Shown: positions 35,200 to 45,233, counted from the first letter of the stretch. The stretch is DNA of 64,000 nucleotides from Marivirga salinae (GCF_030503855.1 NZ_CP129971.1:3658001-3722000); one strand, 5' to 3'. The notes: a model not told the origin generated them from the sequence alone. Numbers and translations: made by a program.

Positions 35200-36294
35200 A
35201 TGGCTGTTACTAAAGATAGCATAATTAAAGCATTAAGCACAGTAGATGATCCGGATTTCAAAAAAGATCTGGTAACGCTGAATATGATACAAGATGTGAG
35301 CATTGATGGAAATGCCGTTTATTTCACTGTTGTATTAACCACTCCAGCTTGTCCGCTTAAAGAAATCATCAAAAATGACTGTATTAATGCCATTCATCAG
35401 CAAGTAGACAAAGATTTGCAGGTATTTCCAAATATGACTTCTAATGTTACCTCAACCAGAAGTACCGCGCCTTTATTGCCCAATGTAAGAAACATCATTG
35501 CCATTGGATCTGGTAAAGGAGGAGTAGGAAAATCTACTGTCACGGCTAATCTTGCAGTATCTTTAGCACAACAAGGTGCAAAAGTGGGATTAATTGATGC
35601 AGATATTTTTGGTCCTTCAATTCCTACCATGTTCAATTGTGAAGCAGAGCAACCAGAAGTAAAGCAAGTTAATGGTAAAAATATTATCGTACCTATTGAG
35701 CAATATGGTATAAAGCTTATTTCCATTGGGTTTTTAACTCCACCGGATAATGCGGTGGTTTGGAGAGGACCAATGGCAAGTTCTGCTTTAAAACAATTCA
35801 TAGGAGATACGGATTGGGGAGAATTAGATTATTTATTAATTGATTTGCCTCCAGGAACTAGTGATATTCATTTAACCTTGGTACAGACCATTCCTGTTAC
35901 AGGTGCTGTGGTAGTGACAACACCACAAAAAGTTGCTTTGGCGGATGCTAAAAAGGCTATTGGAATGTTCAAGCAACCACAAATTAATGTCCCTATTCTG
36001 GGATTGGTTGAAAATATGGCTTACTTTACACCAGCAGAATTACCAGATAATAAGTACTTTATATTTGGAGAAGGCGGTGGTTATAAAATGAGTGAGGAAT
36101 ATGATATTCCATTTCTTGGCCAAATGCCTTTAGTGCAATCTATTCGTGAAAGCGGAGATTCTGGTTATCCTACCGCAATGAAAGAAGGTCCATCAGCAGA
36201 TGCTTTTAAGGATTTAGCACAAAAATTAGCCCGTCAGGTTGCTATAAGAAATGCAAGCATAGCGGGTACCAAAACAGTTGAAATGACGAGTTGA
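35200..36294 (+). CDS. mrp: Mrp/NBP35-family Fe-S carrier ATPase with DUF59 domain
   Basis: A 364-residue cytoplasmic P-loop ATPase that carries Fe-S clusters to target proteins. An N-terminal DUF59 domain (about 1-85, with TTPACPLKE, Cys51) is followed by the deviant Walker A GSGKGGVGKST (103-113), DADIFGPSIPTMF and YLLIDLPPGTSD. The region that carries a cluster-binding CxxC in E. coli ApbC and yeast Nbp35 reads AYFTPAELPDNKYFIFG here and has no cysteine. The same replacement is, as far as I recall, normal in Bacteroidota. A NifU C-terminal gene follows after 12 bases, making a Fe-S carrier pair. Confidence 0.93.
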   Translation: MAVTKDSIIKALSTVDDPDFKKDLVTLNMIQDVSIDGNAVYFTVVLTTPACPLKEIIKNDCINAIHQQVDKDLQVFPNMTSNVTSTRSTAPLLPNVRNIIAIGSGKGGVGKSTVTANLAVSLAQQGAKVGLIDADIFGPSIPTMFNCEAEQPEVKQVNGKNIIVPIEQYGIKLISIGFLTPPDNAVVWRGPMASSALKQFIGDTDWGELDYLLIDLPPGTSDIHLTLVQTIPVTGAVVVTTPQKVALADAKKAIGMFKQPQINVPILGLVENMAYFTPAELPDNKYFIFGEGGGYKMSEEYDIPFLGQMPLVQSIRESGDSGYPTAMKEGPSADAFKDLAQKLARQVAIRNASIAGTKTVEMTS

Positions 36295-36306
36295 AATTAA
36301 TAAAAT

Positions 36307-36582
36307 ATGGATATTTTAAATAGAGTTGAAAAAGCATTAGATTCCATAAGACCTTATTTAGAGGCAGATGGTGGTAATGTACGCGTATTGGATTTTAATG
36401 AGGGATTATTACGTTTAGAGTTATTAGGCGCTTGTGGCAATTGCCCCATGTCCACCATGACTTTAAAAGCTGGCGTTGAAGAAGCTGTTAAAAAATCTGT
36501 TCCAGAAGTAACTGCAGTGGAAGCAATAAATATAACCTCGGCTGATGACCCTAATGCTGAATTACCGCAAACAATGCGCTAA
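36307..36582 (+). CDS. NifU C-terminal domain Fe-S scaffold/carrier (Nfu-type)
   Basis: A 91-residue stand-alone NifU C-terminal domain. It has IRPYLEADGGNVRVLDF and the cluster-binding CxxC in GACGNCPMSTMTL (Cys43 and Cys46). Proteins of this size hold a 4Fe-4S cluster between two monomers and pass it to client enzymes. It lies 12 bases after mrp and is most likely its partner, downstream of the SUF pathway encoded at 9.7-15.7 kb. Confidence 0.93.
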   Translation: MDILNRVEKALDSIRPYLEADGGNVRVLDFNEGLLRLELLGACGNCPMSTMTLKAGVEEAVKKSVPEVTAVEAINITSADDPNAELPQTMR

Positions 36583-36702
36583 TTATAATATTTTGAATTT
36601 ATATTATTTTCGAAAGAAAATTTTAAACTCAATTCTGTTGCAACTTAATGCTTGGTTTTAATTTTAGGTATATTTAAATTTAGACAAAAGTATTTAGACC
36701 CA

Positions 36703-39654
36703 ATGAAAAAACGATACCACTCTTATTTGAAATTCCTCATCAGGAGTGGTATTTTTATTTCCCTATTATTTAATATTCTTAATCTTTCAGCGCAAGAAAA
36801 ATGCGCAGTACCAAAAATATTAGAAGAGAGAGAAAAGAAATATCCTGAACTAAGCACACAAAAGTTCGAAAACTGGATAGCTGAAAAACAGAAATTAAAA
36901 AATACCACTTCCCAAAGAAATCAGAAAGTACTGGTACAAATCCCCGTAGTTTTTCATATCATTCATAATGGTGAACCAGTTGGAATTGGAGGAAATCTAC
37001 TTAAAAGTAGAATTGATCGCCAATTAGAAGTATTAAATGAGGATTTCAATAGGCTTAATGAAGACGCATCTGAAACCTTAGAAGAATTTCAGGATTTGGC
37101 TGCCTCGCTTGAAATTGAGTTTATTTATGCCAAACAAAGTCCAGATGGAACAGAAACAGATGGAATAGTCAGAATACCTGGAAGCCAATCAAGCTACAGC
37201 TATCAAGATCGAGGAATTTTAAGTGCAGAAAGTTACTGGCCTGCAGAAGAATATTTAAATATTTGGGTTACTGATTTAGCAGGCGGAAGTTTAGGATGGG
37301 CTGAATTTCCTGTCTCAAATTTAGCAGGATTAGATGCTGCTAGTAATAATAGATTAATTGATGGAGTATCTTTAGACTACGTATATTTTGGAGATAATCC
37401 AGAAAGTCCTTCTTTCGAAAGTAAGGGAAGAACAGCTACTCATGAAATGGGGCATTTTTTAGGCCTAAGGCATATTTGGGGTGATGGTGGATGCACTGTG
37501 GATGATTTTTGTGCAGACACACCCAGTGCAAGCGGTTCAAGTACAGGATGTAATATCACTAAGACCAGTTGCGAAAGTTTAGACATGGTCCAAAACTTCA
37601 TGGATTATACCAATGACGCATGTATGAACCTCTTTACCCAAGACCAAAAATCCAGAGTAAGGACGGTAATTGAAAACAGCCCAAGAAGAAAAAGCCTGAC
37701 CGAATCAAAAGGACTAGAAGAACCGCCTGTTTTCAATCGTGATTTAGGACTGACTGAAATAAACTCACAATTCACCGGTAGTTGTAGTGGGAATTTTAGT
37801 CCACAAATTACCATCAAAAATCAAGGCCTGTTCATGATTAAAGAATATAGTATTGATTTATATGTGAATGAGCTTTTAACAGAAACCTTGGAATTTACCG
37901 ATACCTTGGAGAGTGGAGATGAAAAAGTAGTTTATTTTCCACTTTTAAATTTTATAGAAACAGCTGAGTATTCTATTTCCTACAGCCTCAACCTAGAAGG
38001 AGCTTTTGAGGATGATCGCTTAGAAAACAATCTAAAAACGGAATATTATCAAAAACTTCAAGAGGGAAATCTACCATATAAAAAGAAGTTTCAAAATAAT
38101 TTCGATTCTTGGTTTATCAGAAATGCCGATCAAGAAGAAACATGGCAACAATTTAATGATGCAATAGGAGTTCCTTTTTATGAAAACCGTCAGAATTTTG
38201 GGCAAAAAGAAGAAATCATTTCACCAATATTTGATTTCACGACTATAGATGTTCCCGAATTAAGTTTTGTATTTGCACAAGTGGCAGATTCTATCCCAAA
38301 CAGGGTAAGTATTTATGCTTCTTATGATTGCGGAAGAACTTTCAATGATTTGATTTTTTCTAATAATATAACTGATTTATCTACAGCCTACCAAGTTGAT
38401 TCCATCTTTACCCCTCAATTTCGCTTGGATTGGGATACCGTTAAAATAGACCTAAATCGATTAAGAGATCAAGAATCTGTTTGTTTTAACATAGTGGCTG
38501 AAAATAGACTCGGCAATAATTTCTATATAAGTGAATTTAATGTAGAAGAATCAACGAAAAAAAATAAAGAAATTGACGTTTTAAACTGGAAAAACATTAA
38601 CCCTCTATTTTGTGATGAAGAATTAGAGGGAATACTTACCGTTAAAAATATAGGTAGAGAAAATATTAGCAACTACAAACTAGAGATATTAGACAATGGT
38701 AAACTTATAAAAGAATATATTATAAATGATGAAGTAATAGTTTCGGGACAAAATTCAGAGGTAGATATTATAATTCCTCAACCACAACGGGAGAATGGAG
38801 AATTTGAGATAAGAGCTATAATCAACAATGAGGAAGAAGAAATTATCAACAATATTTATGTGCCATTTCAGATTAATTGCCTTGAGGAACTTCCACCATT
38901 AAGATTAATTCTAAAAAATGGTAATAGTGATAATTGGTTTGAATTCAACCCTGATAAAGATGCAGGCTGGACTTATAGTTCGAATAATTTTGCTGTCAAC
39001 AGCAACTCTTCTTATATCACTAAAGAATCCTCCGAAGATTGGCTCCTAAGCCCTTTGATGGATGTTAGTAATACTAATTACCTAGGATTAATTTTTGATC
39101 TTTCTTACAGAAAAGCATTAAGACAATCCGAGAAGTTTGAAGTTTATATATCCAATGATAATGGTAAAAATTTCAACACTTTAATTTACTCTAAATCAGG
39201 AGACTCTTTAGCTACCTCATATGGAAATGATATAACAGATCACTTGACATGGAGAAATGAATTCATAGATCTTTCGCCTTATGTTAACAGAGATAAAATA
39301 AGACTAGCTTTTAAGGTCACACATGATAATGGTCAAAACATCTATTTAAAAAACATTTCATTTTTTGTTGGGCAGTCTCCACCTCCGCCCTTTCCAAATG
39401 TTAGGAAATCAATTGTCATCTATCCAAACCCGGCTAAAAATGACGTGAATTTACATCTAAATTTGGATGTTGCAGAAGAAGGGTTTTTCCAAATTTTAGA
39501 TATGAAAGGAAATGTAATATTAGAATTTAAAGAACCTAAAATCCTTAATCAATTCATTAGTTTTGATGTTTCTCAATTAGCAGAAGGAATGTATATATTG
39601 AGGCTTAGAACGAATAGATTTTCTGCTACTGAAAGATTCATGATTCAGAAATAG
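36703..39654 (+). CDS. Secreted M43-family zinc metalloprotease with T9SS sorting domain
   Basis: The start is placed at 36703, 17 codons inside the longest frame, giving the signal peptide MKKRYHSYLKFLIRSGIFIS ending LSAQ. In the 983-residue protein, residues about 75-320 form the pappalysin/cytophagalysin-type protease. The metal site is HEMGHFLGLRH (247-257), with His247, His251, His257 and catalytic Glu248, and a Met-turn QNFMDYTNDACMNLF (Met300) follows. Paired Cys flank the active site (GGCTVDDFCAD). The middle has two jelly-roll-like modules and a CARDB-like segment (ITIKNQGLFMIKEYSIDLY). The last 80 residues (IVIYPNPAKNDVNLHL to the end RFMIQK) are the T9SS type A tail. Extracellular protein degradation is the likely job. 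Confidence 0.92.
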   Translation: MKKRYHSYLKFLIRSGIFISLLFNILNLSAQEKCAVPKILEEREKKYPELSTQKFENWIAEKQKLKNTTSQRNQKVLVQIPVVFHIIHNGEPVGIGGNLLKSRIDRQLEVLNEDFNRLNEDASETLEEFQDLAASLEIEFIYAKQSPDGTETDGIVRIPGSQSSYSYQDRGILSAESYWPAEEYLNIWVTDLAGGSLGWAEFPVSNLAGLDAASNNRLIDGVSLDYVYFGDNPESPSFESKGRTATHEMGHFLGLRHIWGDGGCTVDDFCADTPSASGSSTGCNITKTSCESLDMVQNFMDYTNDACMNLFTQDQKSRVRTVIENSPRRKSLTESKGLEEPPVFNRDLGLTEINSQFTGSCSGNFSPQITIKNQGLFMIKEYSIDLYVNELLTETLEFTDTLESGDEKVVYFPLLNFIETAEYSISYSLNLEGAFEDDRLENNLKTEYYQKLQEGNLPYKKKFQNNFDSWFIRNADQEETWQQFNDAIGVPFYENRQNFGQKEEIISPIFDFTTIDVPELSFVFAQVADSIPNRVSIYASYDCGRTFNDLIFSNNITDLSTAYQVDSIFTPQFRLDWDTVKIDLNRLRDQESVCFNIVAENRLGNNFYISEFNVEESTKKNKEIDVLNWKNINPLFCDEELEGILTVKNIGRENISNYKLEILDNGKLIKEYIINDEVIVSGQNSEVDIIIPQPQRENGEFEIRAIINNEEEEIINNIYVPFQINCLEELPPLRLILKNGNSDNWFEFNPDKDAGWTYSSNNFAVNSNSSYITKESSEDWLLSPLMDVSNTNYLGLIFDLSYRKALRQSEKFEVYISNDNGKNFNTLIYSKSGDSLATSYGNDITDHLTWRNEFIDLSPYVNRDKIRLAFKVTHDNGQNIYLKNISFFVGQSPPPPFPNVRKSIVIYPNPAKNDVNLHLNLDVAEEGFFQILDMKGNVILEFKEPKILNQFISFDVSQLAEGMYILRLRTNRFSATERFMIQK

Positions 39655-39844
39655 CTTTCTTCAAAAATATTCCACTTTTTAAATTCACAAATTACAAATC
39701 ATGGGTAGAATTCTTAATTGATATGTTATTTTTACATTTCGTTTAATAATACTTTGCTAATTAATGTATAAGAACAAACTTATCAGATTTTGAGATTAAA
39801 AAGTTTGTCTTCATACAGTTCAATAAAATCCATATAAAATAAAT

Positions 39845-42529
39845 ATGAGAATCGGAATATTTTTTGGAGGGCAGTCAAGAGAAAGAGAAATATCATTTGC
39901 AGGCGGAAGAACGGTTTATGACAACCTTAATAAATCCATATTTGAAGCTGTTCCTATTTTTATAGATAGCAAAGGACATTTCATATTGTTAGATTGGCAA
40001 TATATTTACAAAGGGACTATCCGCGATTTTTATCCACCGGTTGATTTCTTGCCAAAATCAAATCTGCCTGTTCAGATTTATGCAGAATCTTTGAAAAATT
40101 TATCAGACAAAGAGTGGGATCAATTAATTGCTGAGGTTGGACAAAAACTCAATCCTGCTGACTTCAAAAAATATATAGATTTTGCTTTCTTATCACTCCA
40201 CGGGCCTTATGGGGAAGATGGTAATATTCAAGGGATTTTAGAATGGTATGGAATCCCTTTTAGCGGGGCTGGCATCCTACCTTCTTCTATAGGAATCAGT
40301 AAAATTGCGCAAAGACAATTCTTAAAACAAGCTGGATTTGAAGGGCCAAAAAGCCATATTCTCAATAAATACGATTGGAATAAGCAACCTCATGAAAATG
40401 TTTATAACAGCTTAAAAAAGGAATTAGGATTGCCTTTGGTTATAAAAGCTCCTCATCAGGGATCCTCCATTGGGGTTAGCATTTTAAGCGATGATAATTT
40501 AGAAGAATTTGAAAAACTGGTTCAAAAAAGTTTCTTTGAATTAGAAATTCAGAAAAGCGATTGGAAAAACTACAGTCAAGAAGACAAAATTAGTTTTATT
40601 GCCAGATTAGTAGATATAAGAGAAGGCATTGGCTTGCCTGTAATTATTGAGGATGACATTCTTTACACCCCTGATGAATTATTGGACTTCCTTAATGATT
40701 CTTTTGCAGAGCAGAAAGAAAGCATAAAATTAAAAGCCATCGACTCAGAGAATTCTCTTTTGATTGAGTCATTTATTGAAGGAAAAGAATTTTCATGTAT
40801 TGTCATTCAAGATGAGATTGAAAGACCGATTGCATTGCCTCCTACCGAAATCAGAAAAGGTAAAGATGTATTTGACTATCGTTCGAAATACTTACCCGGT
40901 ATAAGCAGAAAAATCACACCAATTGATGCACCACAAGACATCATTGAAAAAATCAGAACTCAATGTGCTGCTTTATTTAAAGCGTTGCAAATTGATGTTT
41001 ATGCAAGAATAGATGGTTTCATCACCAAAGAAGGGAAAGTATTCCTGAATGATCCGAATACAACATCAGGCATGTTACCTTCTTCATTTTTCTTTCATCA
41101 AGCAGCTGAAATTGGCTTGAATCCTTCGCAATTCTTGAGCTATATTATTAGAACTTCCTTAAAGGCAAGGTTAACTACAGGAAAGCATCATTTTGAATTG
41201 CAAAAAATGATAAAACAGCTGGATAATGCTTTGGAGGGATTAAAAAAGGAAGCAAAAAAGAAAATAAATGTTGGCGTAATTATGGGCGGATTTTCTACCG
41301 AAAGGCATATCTCAGTAGAGAGCGGTAGAAATATTTATGAAAAGTTATCTTCCTCAGAAAAATATTTACCTATTCCGATTTTTTTAAGTGGAAATGAAGA
41401 TCAGCATGAGCTATATGTATTGCCAATCAACATTATGTTAAAAGATAATGCAGACGATATTAAAGAGAAAGTTCAGAATTACCAGATCCATCCAATTATT
41501 TCTCAAATCAAATTTGAAAGTAATGAGATTACAGAAAAATATTCAGGCATAGGAAACACTCAGTTACAGAAAATATCTTATTCCGATTTACCAGAATTAA
41601 TTGATGTGACCTTTATTGCACTTCACGGAAGGCCAGGAGAAGACGGGGCGGTTCAAACTGAACTGGAGAAATTGAATATCCCTTATAATGGTTCAGATGT
41701 AGAAAGTTCAAAAATCACCATCAATAAGTACGATACGAATGAAATACTGAAAAATGCTGGCATATCAGTAGCCGATCATCGATTGGTTTATGAAGACAAA
41801 TGGCAAAGCAATAAGGATGCGGAAATTAAGGCTATTGAAAAGCAATTAAGCTATCCATTGATTGCCAAACCTGCTGATGATGGTTGCAGTTCGGCAGTAA
41901 AGAAAATAAAAACCAGAGCTGAACTCGAAGCTTTTGCAGGTATGATGTTCCGACCGCAAGCTGAGTTTATAGAGGATTTAGCCAATATTTTGAAACTCAA
42001 GAAAAATGAGGAGTTTCCTCAGAAGAATTTCTTTTTATTGGAAGAATTGATTGAAAAGAAAGATGCAAAACACTTTTTAGAAATAACTGGCGGACTTTTA
42101 ACACATTTCAAAGAAGATGGAAGCATCGAATATGAAATATTTGAGCCCTCAGAAGCGTTAGCAGGAGGTGAAGTTTTAAGTCTGGAGGAAAAATTCTTGG
42201 CAGGGGAAGGTCAAAATATAACACCTGCAAGATATACACCTGATGCCGGCAATTACAGTAAAGTAGCGGAGCAAGTGAAAGCCACATTGAAAAAAACAGC
42301 TGAAGTACTCGATATCACAGGTTATGCAAGAATTGATGCTTTTGTAAGGGTTTATGAGGATTTGAGCGTTGAAACCATTATTATTGAAGTAAACTCATTG
42401 CCAGGCATGACACCGGCAACTTGTATTTTTCATCAAACAGCAATCAATGGCTACAAGCCCTATGATTTTATTGATAAAATACTTTCTTTCGGAACTGAAA
42501 AAATGAAAAAACAAACCATTGCAAAATGA
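39845..42529 (+). CDS. Tandem D-alanine--D-alanine ligase fusion protein
   Basis: An 894-residue protein made of two consecutive Ddl-like ATP-grasp modules. Module 1 (about 1-440) starts IGIFFGGQSREREISFAGG and has HGPYGEDG (119-126), KAPHQGSSIGV (201-211), an insert of about 85 residues, ARID (387-390) and NDPNTTSGM (402-410). Module 2 (about 474-894) starts NVGVIMGGFSTERHISVESG and has HGRPGEDG (594-601), KPADDGCSSAV (675-685), ARID (828-831) and EVNSLPGMT (848-856). The magnesium ligands Glu and Asn are intact in module 2. In module 1 Glu is replaced by Asp403 and LPG by TSG, so its activity may differ. Ordinary Ddl is about 300-360 residues. Its stop overlaps the start of the PASTA gene (ATGA). 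Likely role: making D-Ala-D-Ala or a related dipeptide. Confidence 0.88.
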   Translation: MRIGIFFGGQSREREISFAGGRTVYDNLNKSIFEAVPIFIDSKGHFILLDWQYIYKGTIRDFYPPVDFLPKSNLPVQIYAESLKNLSDKEWDQLIAEVGQKLNPADFKKYIDFAFLSLHGPYGEDGNIQGILEWYGIPFSGAGILPSSIGISKIAQRQFLKQAGFEGPKSHILNKYDWNKQPHENVYNSLKKELGLPLVIKAPHQGSSIGVSILSDDNLEEFEKLVQKSFFELEIQKSDWKNYSQEDKISFIARLVDIREGIGLPVIIEDDILYTPDELLDFLNDSFAEQKESIKLKAIDSENSLLIESFIEGKEFSCIVIQDEIERPIALPPTEIRKGKDVFDYRSKYLPGISRKITPIDAPQDIIEKIRTQCAALFKALQIDVYARIDGFITKEGKVFLNDPNTTSGMLPSSFFFHQAAEIGLNPSQFLSYIIRTSLKARLTTGKHHFELQKMIKQLDNALEGLKKEAKKKINVGVIMGGFSTERHISVESGRNIYEKLSSSEKYLPIPIFLSGNEDQHELYVLPINIMLKDNADDIKEKVQNYQIHPIISQIKFESNEITEKYSGIGNTQLQKISYSDLPELIDVTFIALHGRPGEDGAVQTELEKLNIPYNGSDVESSKITINKYDTNEILKNAGISVADHRLVYEDKWQSNKDAEIKAIEKQLSYPLIAKPADDGCSSAVKKIKTRAELEAFAGMMFRPQAEFIEDLANILKLKKNEEFPQKNFFLLEELIEKKDAKHFLEITGGLLTHFKEDGSIEYEIFEPSEALAGGEVLSLEEKFLAGEGQNITPARYTPDAGNYSKVAEQVKATLKKTAEVLDITGYARIDAFVRVYEDLSVETIIIEVNSLPGMTPATCIFHQTAINGYKPYDFIDKILSFGTEKMKKQTIAK

Positions 42530-43314
42530 AGCTAACAGCTAATTCTTTAAAAGATGTATTCATTCACTTAGGTATTATTATTGGGCTAGGTGTCATAATC
42601 GTATTAACTTTTTTCTATATCTATTTACCAGTAACTACCCATCATGGCGAAAGCATCACAGTTCCACAGTTGGAAGGTGTTCATTTGGATGAATTAGATG
42701 AATTTTTATTGGAAAGGGATTTGAGATTTGAAGTAACTGCGGACTCAGGCTACTCTGCTGAATATCCAGCTTTAACAGTATTAAGCCAAAACCCTAAAGA
42801 AGGTAAAAAAGTAAAAGAAAATAGAAAGATTTACGTCTCGCTGAATGCGACAAGCCCACCAGATGTAAAAATGCCAAAATTAGTAGATGGCTCATTAAAA
42901 AATGCGCAGATGGTTTTAGAAAGCTATGGACTTTTATTAGGTGAGATCACTTATGAACCTCATGAATTTCAAAATGCCGTTTTAAAGCAAAAATTAGATG
43001 GGAAAGAAATTGAACCAGGGGAAGATATAGCCAAAGGTTCTACCATTGATTTAGTAATTGGAAACGGATTAGGAAGACCATTTCCTACACCCGATTTAGT
43101 GGGGAACAATCAAGAAGAAGCAGAATTTATTATTATTGGCAGCGGTTTACAGATTGGTAAAGTGAGAACGCGCGAAGATGATGAAAAGGCAGCTGGCATT
43201 GTTTTACAGCAATATCCTGAAGCTGGAACTTCAGTTAGAACTGGTAATCATGTAGATATCTGGGTTGTGGCACCAAAAAATCAAGATGAATTATTGACAC
43301 CAGAAGAGATATGA
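42526..43314 (+). CDS. Membrane-anchored PASTA-domain protein
   Basis: A 262-residue protein. One membrane helix (about 13-35, LGIIIGLGVIIVLTFFYIYL) anchors three extracytoplasmic PASTA domains at about 43-107, 113-179 and 186-249. Each shows the family pattern of VPQLEGVHLDELDEFL or MPKLVDGSLKNAQMVL, followed by VLSQNPKEGKKVKEN or VLQQYPEAGTSVRTG. PASTA domains bind peptidoglycan stem peptides or beta-lactams; here there is no kinase or penicillin-binding domain attached. It is coupled by ATGA overlaps to the Ddl fusion upstream and to the T9SS gene downstream, which fits a wall-sensing or wall-synthesis role. Confidence 0.9.
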   Translation: MKLTANSLKDVFIHLGIIIGLGVIIVLTFFYIYLPVTTHHGESITVPQLEGVHLDELDEFLLERDLRFEVTADSGYSAEYPALTVLSQNPKEGKKVKENRKIYVSLNATSPPDVKMPKLVDGSLKNAQMVLESYGLLLGEITYEPHEFQNAVLKQKLDGKEIEPGEDIAKGSTIDLVIGNGLGRPFPTPDLVGNNQEEAEFIIIGSGLQIGKVRTREDDEKAAGIVLQQYPEAGTSVRTGNHVDIWVVAPKNQDELLTPEEI

Positions 43315-45233
43315 GGTCAAGCTGGCTGAAAATATTTTTTATTATTGGATTCTTTTTTCAATCAATGCTTTTTTATGGGCAAATAACTGAAAGCCCTATT
43401 GGTCATCTTTATAAAAAGAATTCTAACATACAAATGAGGCTGTCTGTAAGTCAAGACACCATCAGTATGCCAATTTGGGATGACTTTACATATAATAGTC
43501 AAGAACCCGATTCAAACATTTGGCTTCATGGGGAACATGTGTTTGTCAATAATGGATTTGCCTACCTCCCTCCTTCCTTTAATGTGGCTACCTTAGATGG
43601 TTTTGATGGCAATGGTATAGCCTATAACACAGAAGAAAATGCAAATGGGATTGGAGATAGTTTGGTATCCAAACCAATAGATTTATCTGCCTATGATGAA
43701 AATTCCAATATTAATCTTAGTTTTTTTTGGCAAGAAGGATTTGGAGGAAATGCTCCTGATGCTCAGGATTCACTAAAATTAAGCTTCAGGAATGCGGAAG
43801 GAGAATGGATACTGGTTCATGGTTTTGGCGGTAGCGGAAACATAGAAAGAACTTTATTTTCCCAGCACTTTGAAAGAGTAAATGATAGTAGCTTCTTGCA
43901 TGCAGGTTTTCAATTTAAATTTGAATCAGCAGGTAGTTTAGCTGGCGATTTTGATACTTGGAATTTGGATTACATTTATCTGAATGCTGGAAATACGCCA
44001 GTTAATACGCAAGGTAATGCCTATGATTCCTATGAGGATCGAACTTTTTCTGAAAAGCCTAAAAGCCCTTTTGCTGATTATTATGCTCTACCCTTAAAGC
44101 ATTTGAATGAAAGTTGGTTAGAAGAAAATATCGATACCGCAACATTCATTTACAATAATCTATGGGCTGGCAATGCCAATAATTTCTCCTTTGGTACTGA
44201 ATTTTTCAGCACAGTATATGATACTCTAAAACCCAACCAAATCATTGATTCATTAGAAGTAGATGGAGTGTTCTTAACTGATTTACAGGATACTGCTCAA
44301 TTTATCTATCACCCAGAAAACAAAAGTCAATTTATAAACCACTTATTATCGGAAAAAGAAAATGAAGATTCCGTTTATCTGAATTTTCAATTCAATTTAG
44401 GTACTAATGATAGTTTATTCTTTGAAACCATTGATGGTGTTGCGGTCTATTATCCTGAACTGAGCTTTCGTCAAAATGACACGGTATCGACCATCATTCC
44501 ATTACATGATTATTATGCATTTGATGACGGTTCTGCAGAATCCAGAGTGCAGTTAAATTCAAGAAACTATCAATTAGCCCAATCATTTGATGTAATTGGC
44601 GAACAATTTTTAACTGGTATTGAAATTTACGCTCCTAATATTGGCCAAAACGCCTCAACTCAAAACATAACACTATTAGTTTGGAATAATTTAACTTCTA
44701 ATACAGATGATATATTAAGAGCACAAAATGTGCTGATAAATCAAAGTGTGTCATTAAACCAATTTCAACGATTTACTTTTGATAGACCAATATTGCTAAG
44801 TGGTGAATTTTTTATAGGCTACAGAGAAGAAAATGATGCCCCACTTTCAATAGGTTTTGATAAAAACACCAATAGCGCAACAAGATTATTTTACAATCAA
44901 GGTGGTGATTGGGAACCTAATATTACGCTTGAAGGGAGTGTGATGATACGACCAGTATTTGATACAAAAGAAATACAGGTTTCCAATGACAAAAGGATCA
45001 ACCCAAAACTTGATATTAAAGCCTATCCTAATCCAAGCAGAGGAGTTTTAAAATTCACAAAGCAAGTAGATCAAATTGAAATATATGATCTACAAGGCAG
45101 CTTAAAAGTAAGTGAAACAAATATTGAAAGCAGTCAATCGATTGACATTTCCCATCTACCAAATAATTTGTATCTGATTAAATTAAGAAAGGGGAATCAA
45201 TATTCCACTTTGAAGGTAATGTTGAGGAAATAA
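43311..45233 (+). CDS. Secreted T9SS type A protein coupled to the PASTA gene
   Basis: A 640-residue protein with a signal peptide (SSWLKIFFIIGFFFQSMLFY, ending GQ). A jelly-roll or MAM-like first half (LHGEHVFVNNGFAYLPPSFN, WNLDYIYLNAGNTPVN) and a second beta-rich region (AQSFDVIGEQFLTGIEIYAP) follow. The C-terminal T9SS type A domain runs from IKAYPNPSRGVLKF to LKVMLRK. Its ATG overlaps the PASTA stop by four bases (ATGA), so it is translated with the Ddl-PASTA pair. Why a secreted T9SS protein is coupled to wall enzymes is unknown. No enzyme motif was seen. Confidence 0.85.
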   Translation: MRSSWLKIFFIIGFFFQSMLFYGQITESPIGHLYKKNSNIQMRLSVSQDTISMPIWDDFTYNSQEPDSNIWLHGEHVFVNNGFAYLPPSFNVATLDGFDGNGIAYNTEENANGIGDSLVSKPIDLSAYDENSNINLSFFWQEGFGGNAPDAQDSLKLSFRNAEGEWILVHGFGGSGNIERTLFSQHFERVNDSSFLHAGFQFKFESAGSLAGDFDTWNLDYIYLNAGNTPVNTQGNAYDSYEDRTFSEKPKSPFADYYALPLKHLNESWLEENIDTATFIYNNLWAGNANNFSFGTEFFSTVYDTLKPNQIIDSLEVDGVFLTDLQDTAQFIYHPENKSQFINHLLSEKENEDSVYLNFQFNLGTNDSLFFETIDGVAVYYPELSFRQNDTVSTIIPLHDYYAFDDGSAESRVQLNSRNYQLAQSFDVIGEQFLTGIEIYAPNIGQNASTQNITLLVWNNLTSNTDDILRAQNVLINQSVSLNQFQRFTFDRPILLSGEFFIGYREENDAPLSIGFDKNTNSATRLFYNQGGDWEPNITLEGSVMIRPVFDTKEIQVSNDKRINPKLDIKAYPNPSRGVLKFTKQVDQIEIYDLQGSLKVSETNIESSQSIDISHLPNNLYLIKLRKGNQYSTLKVMLRK

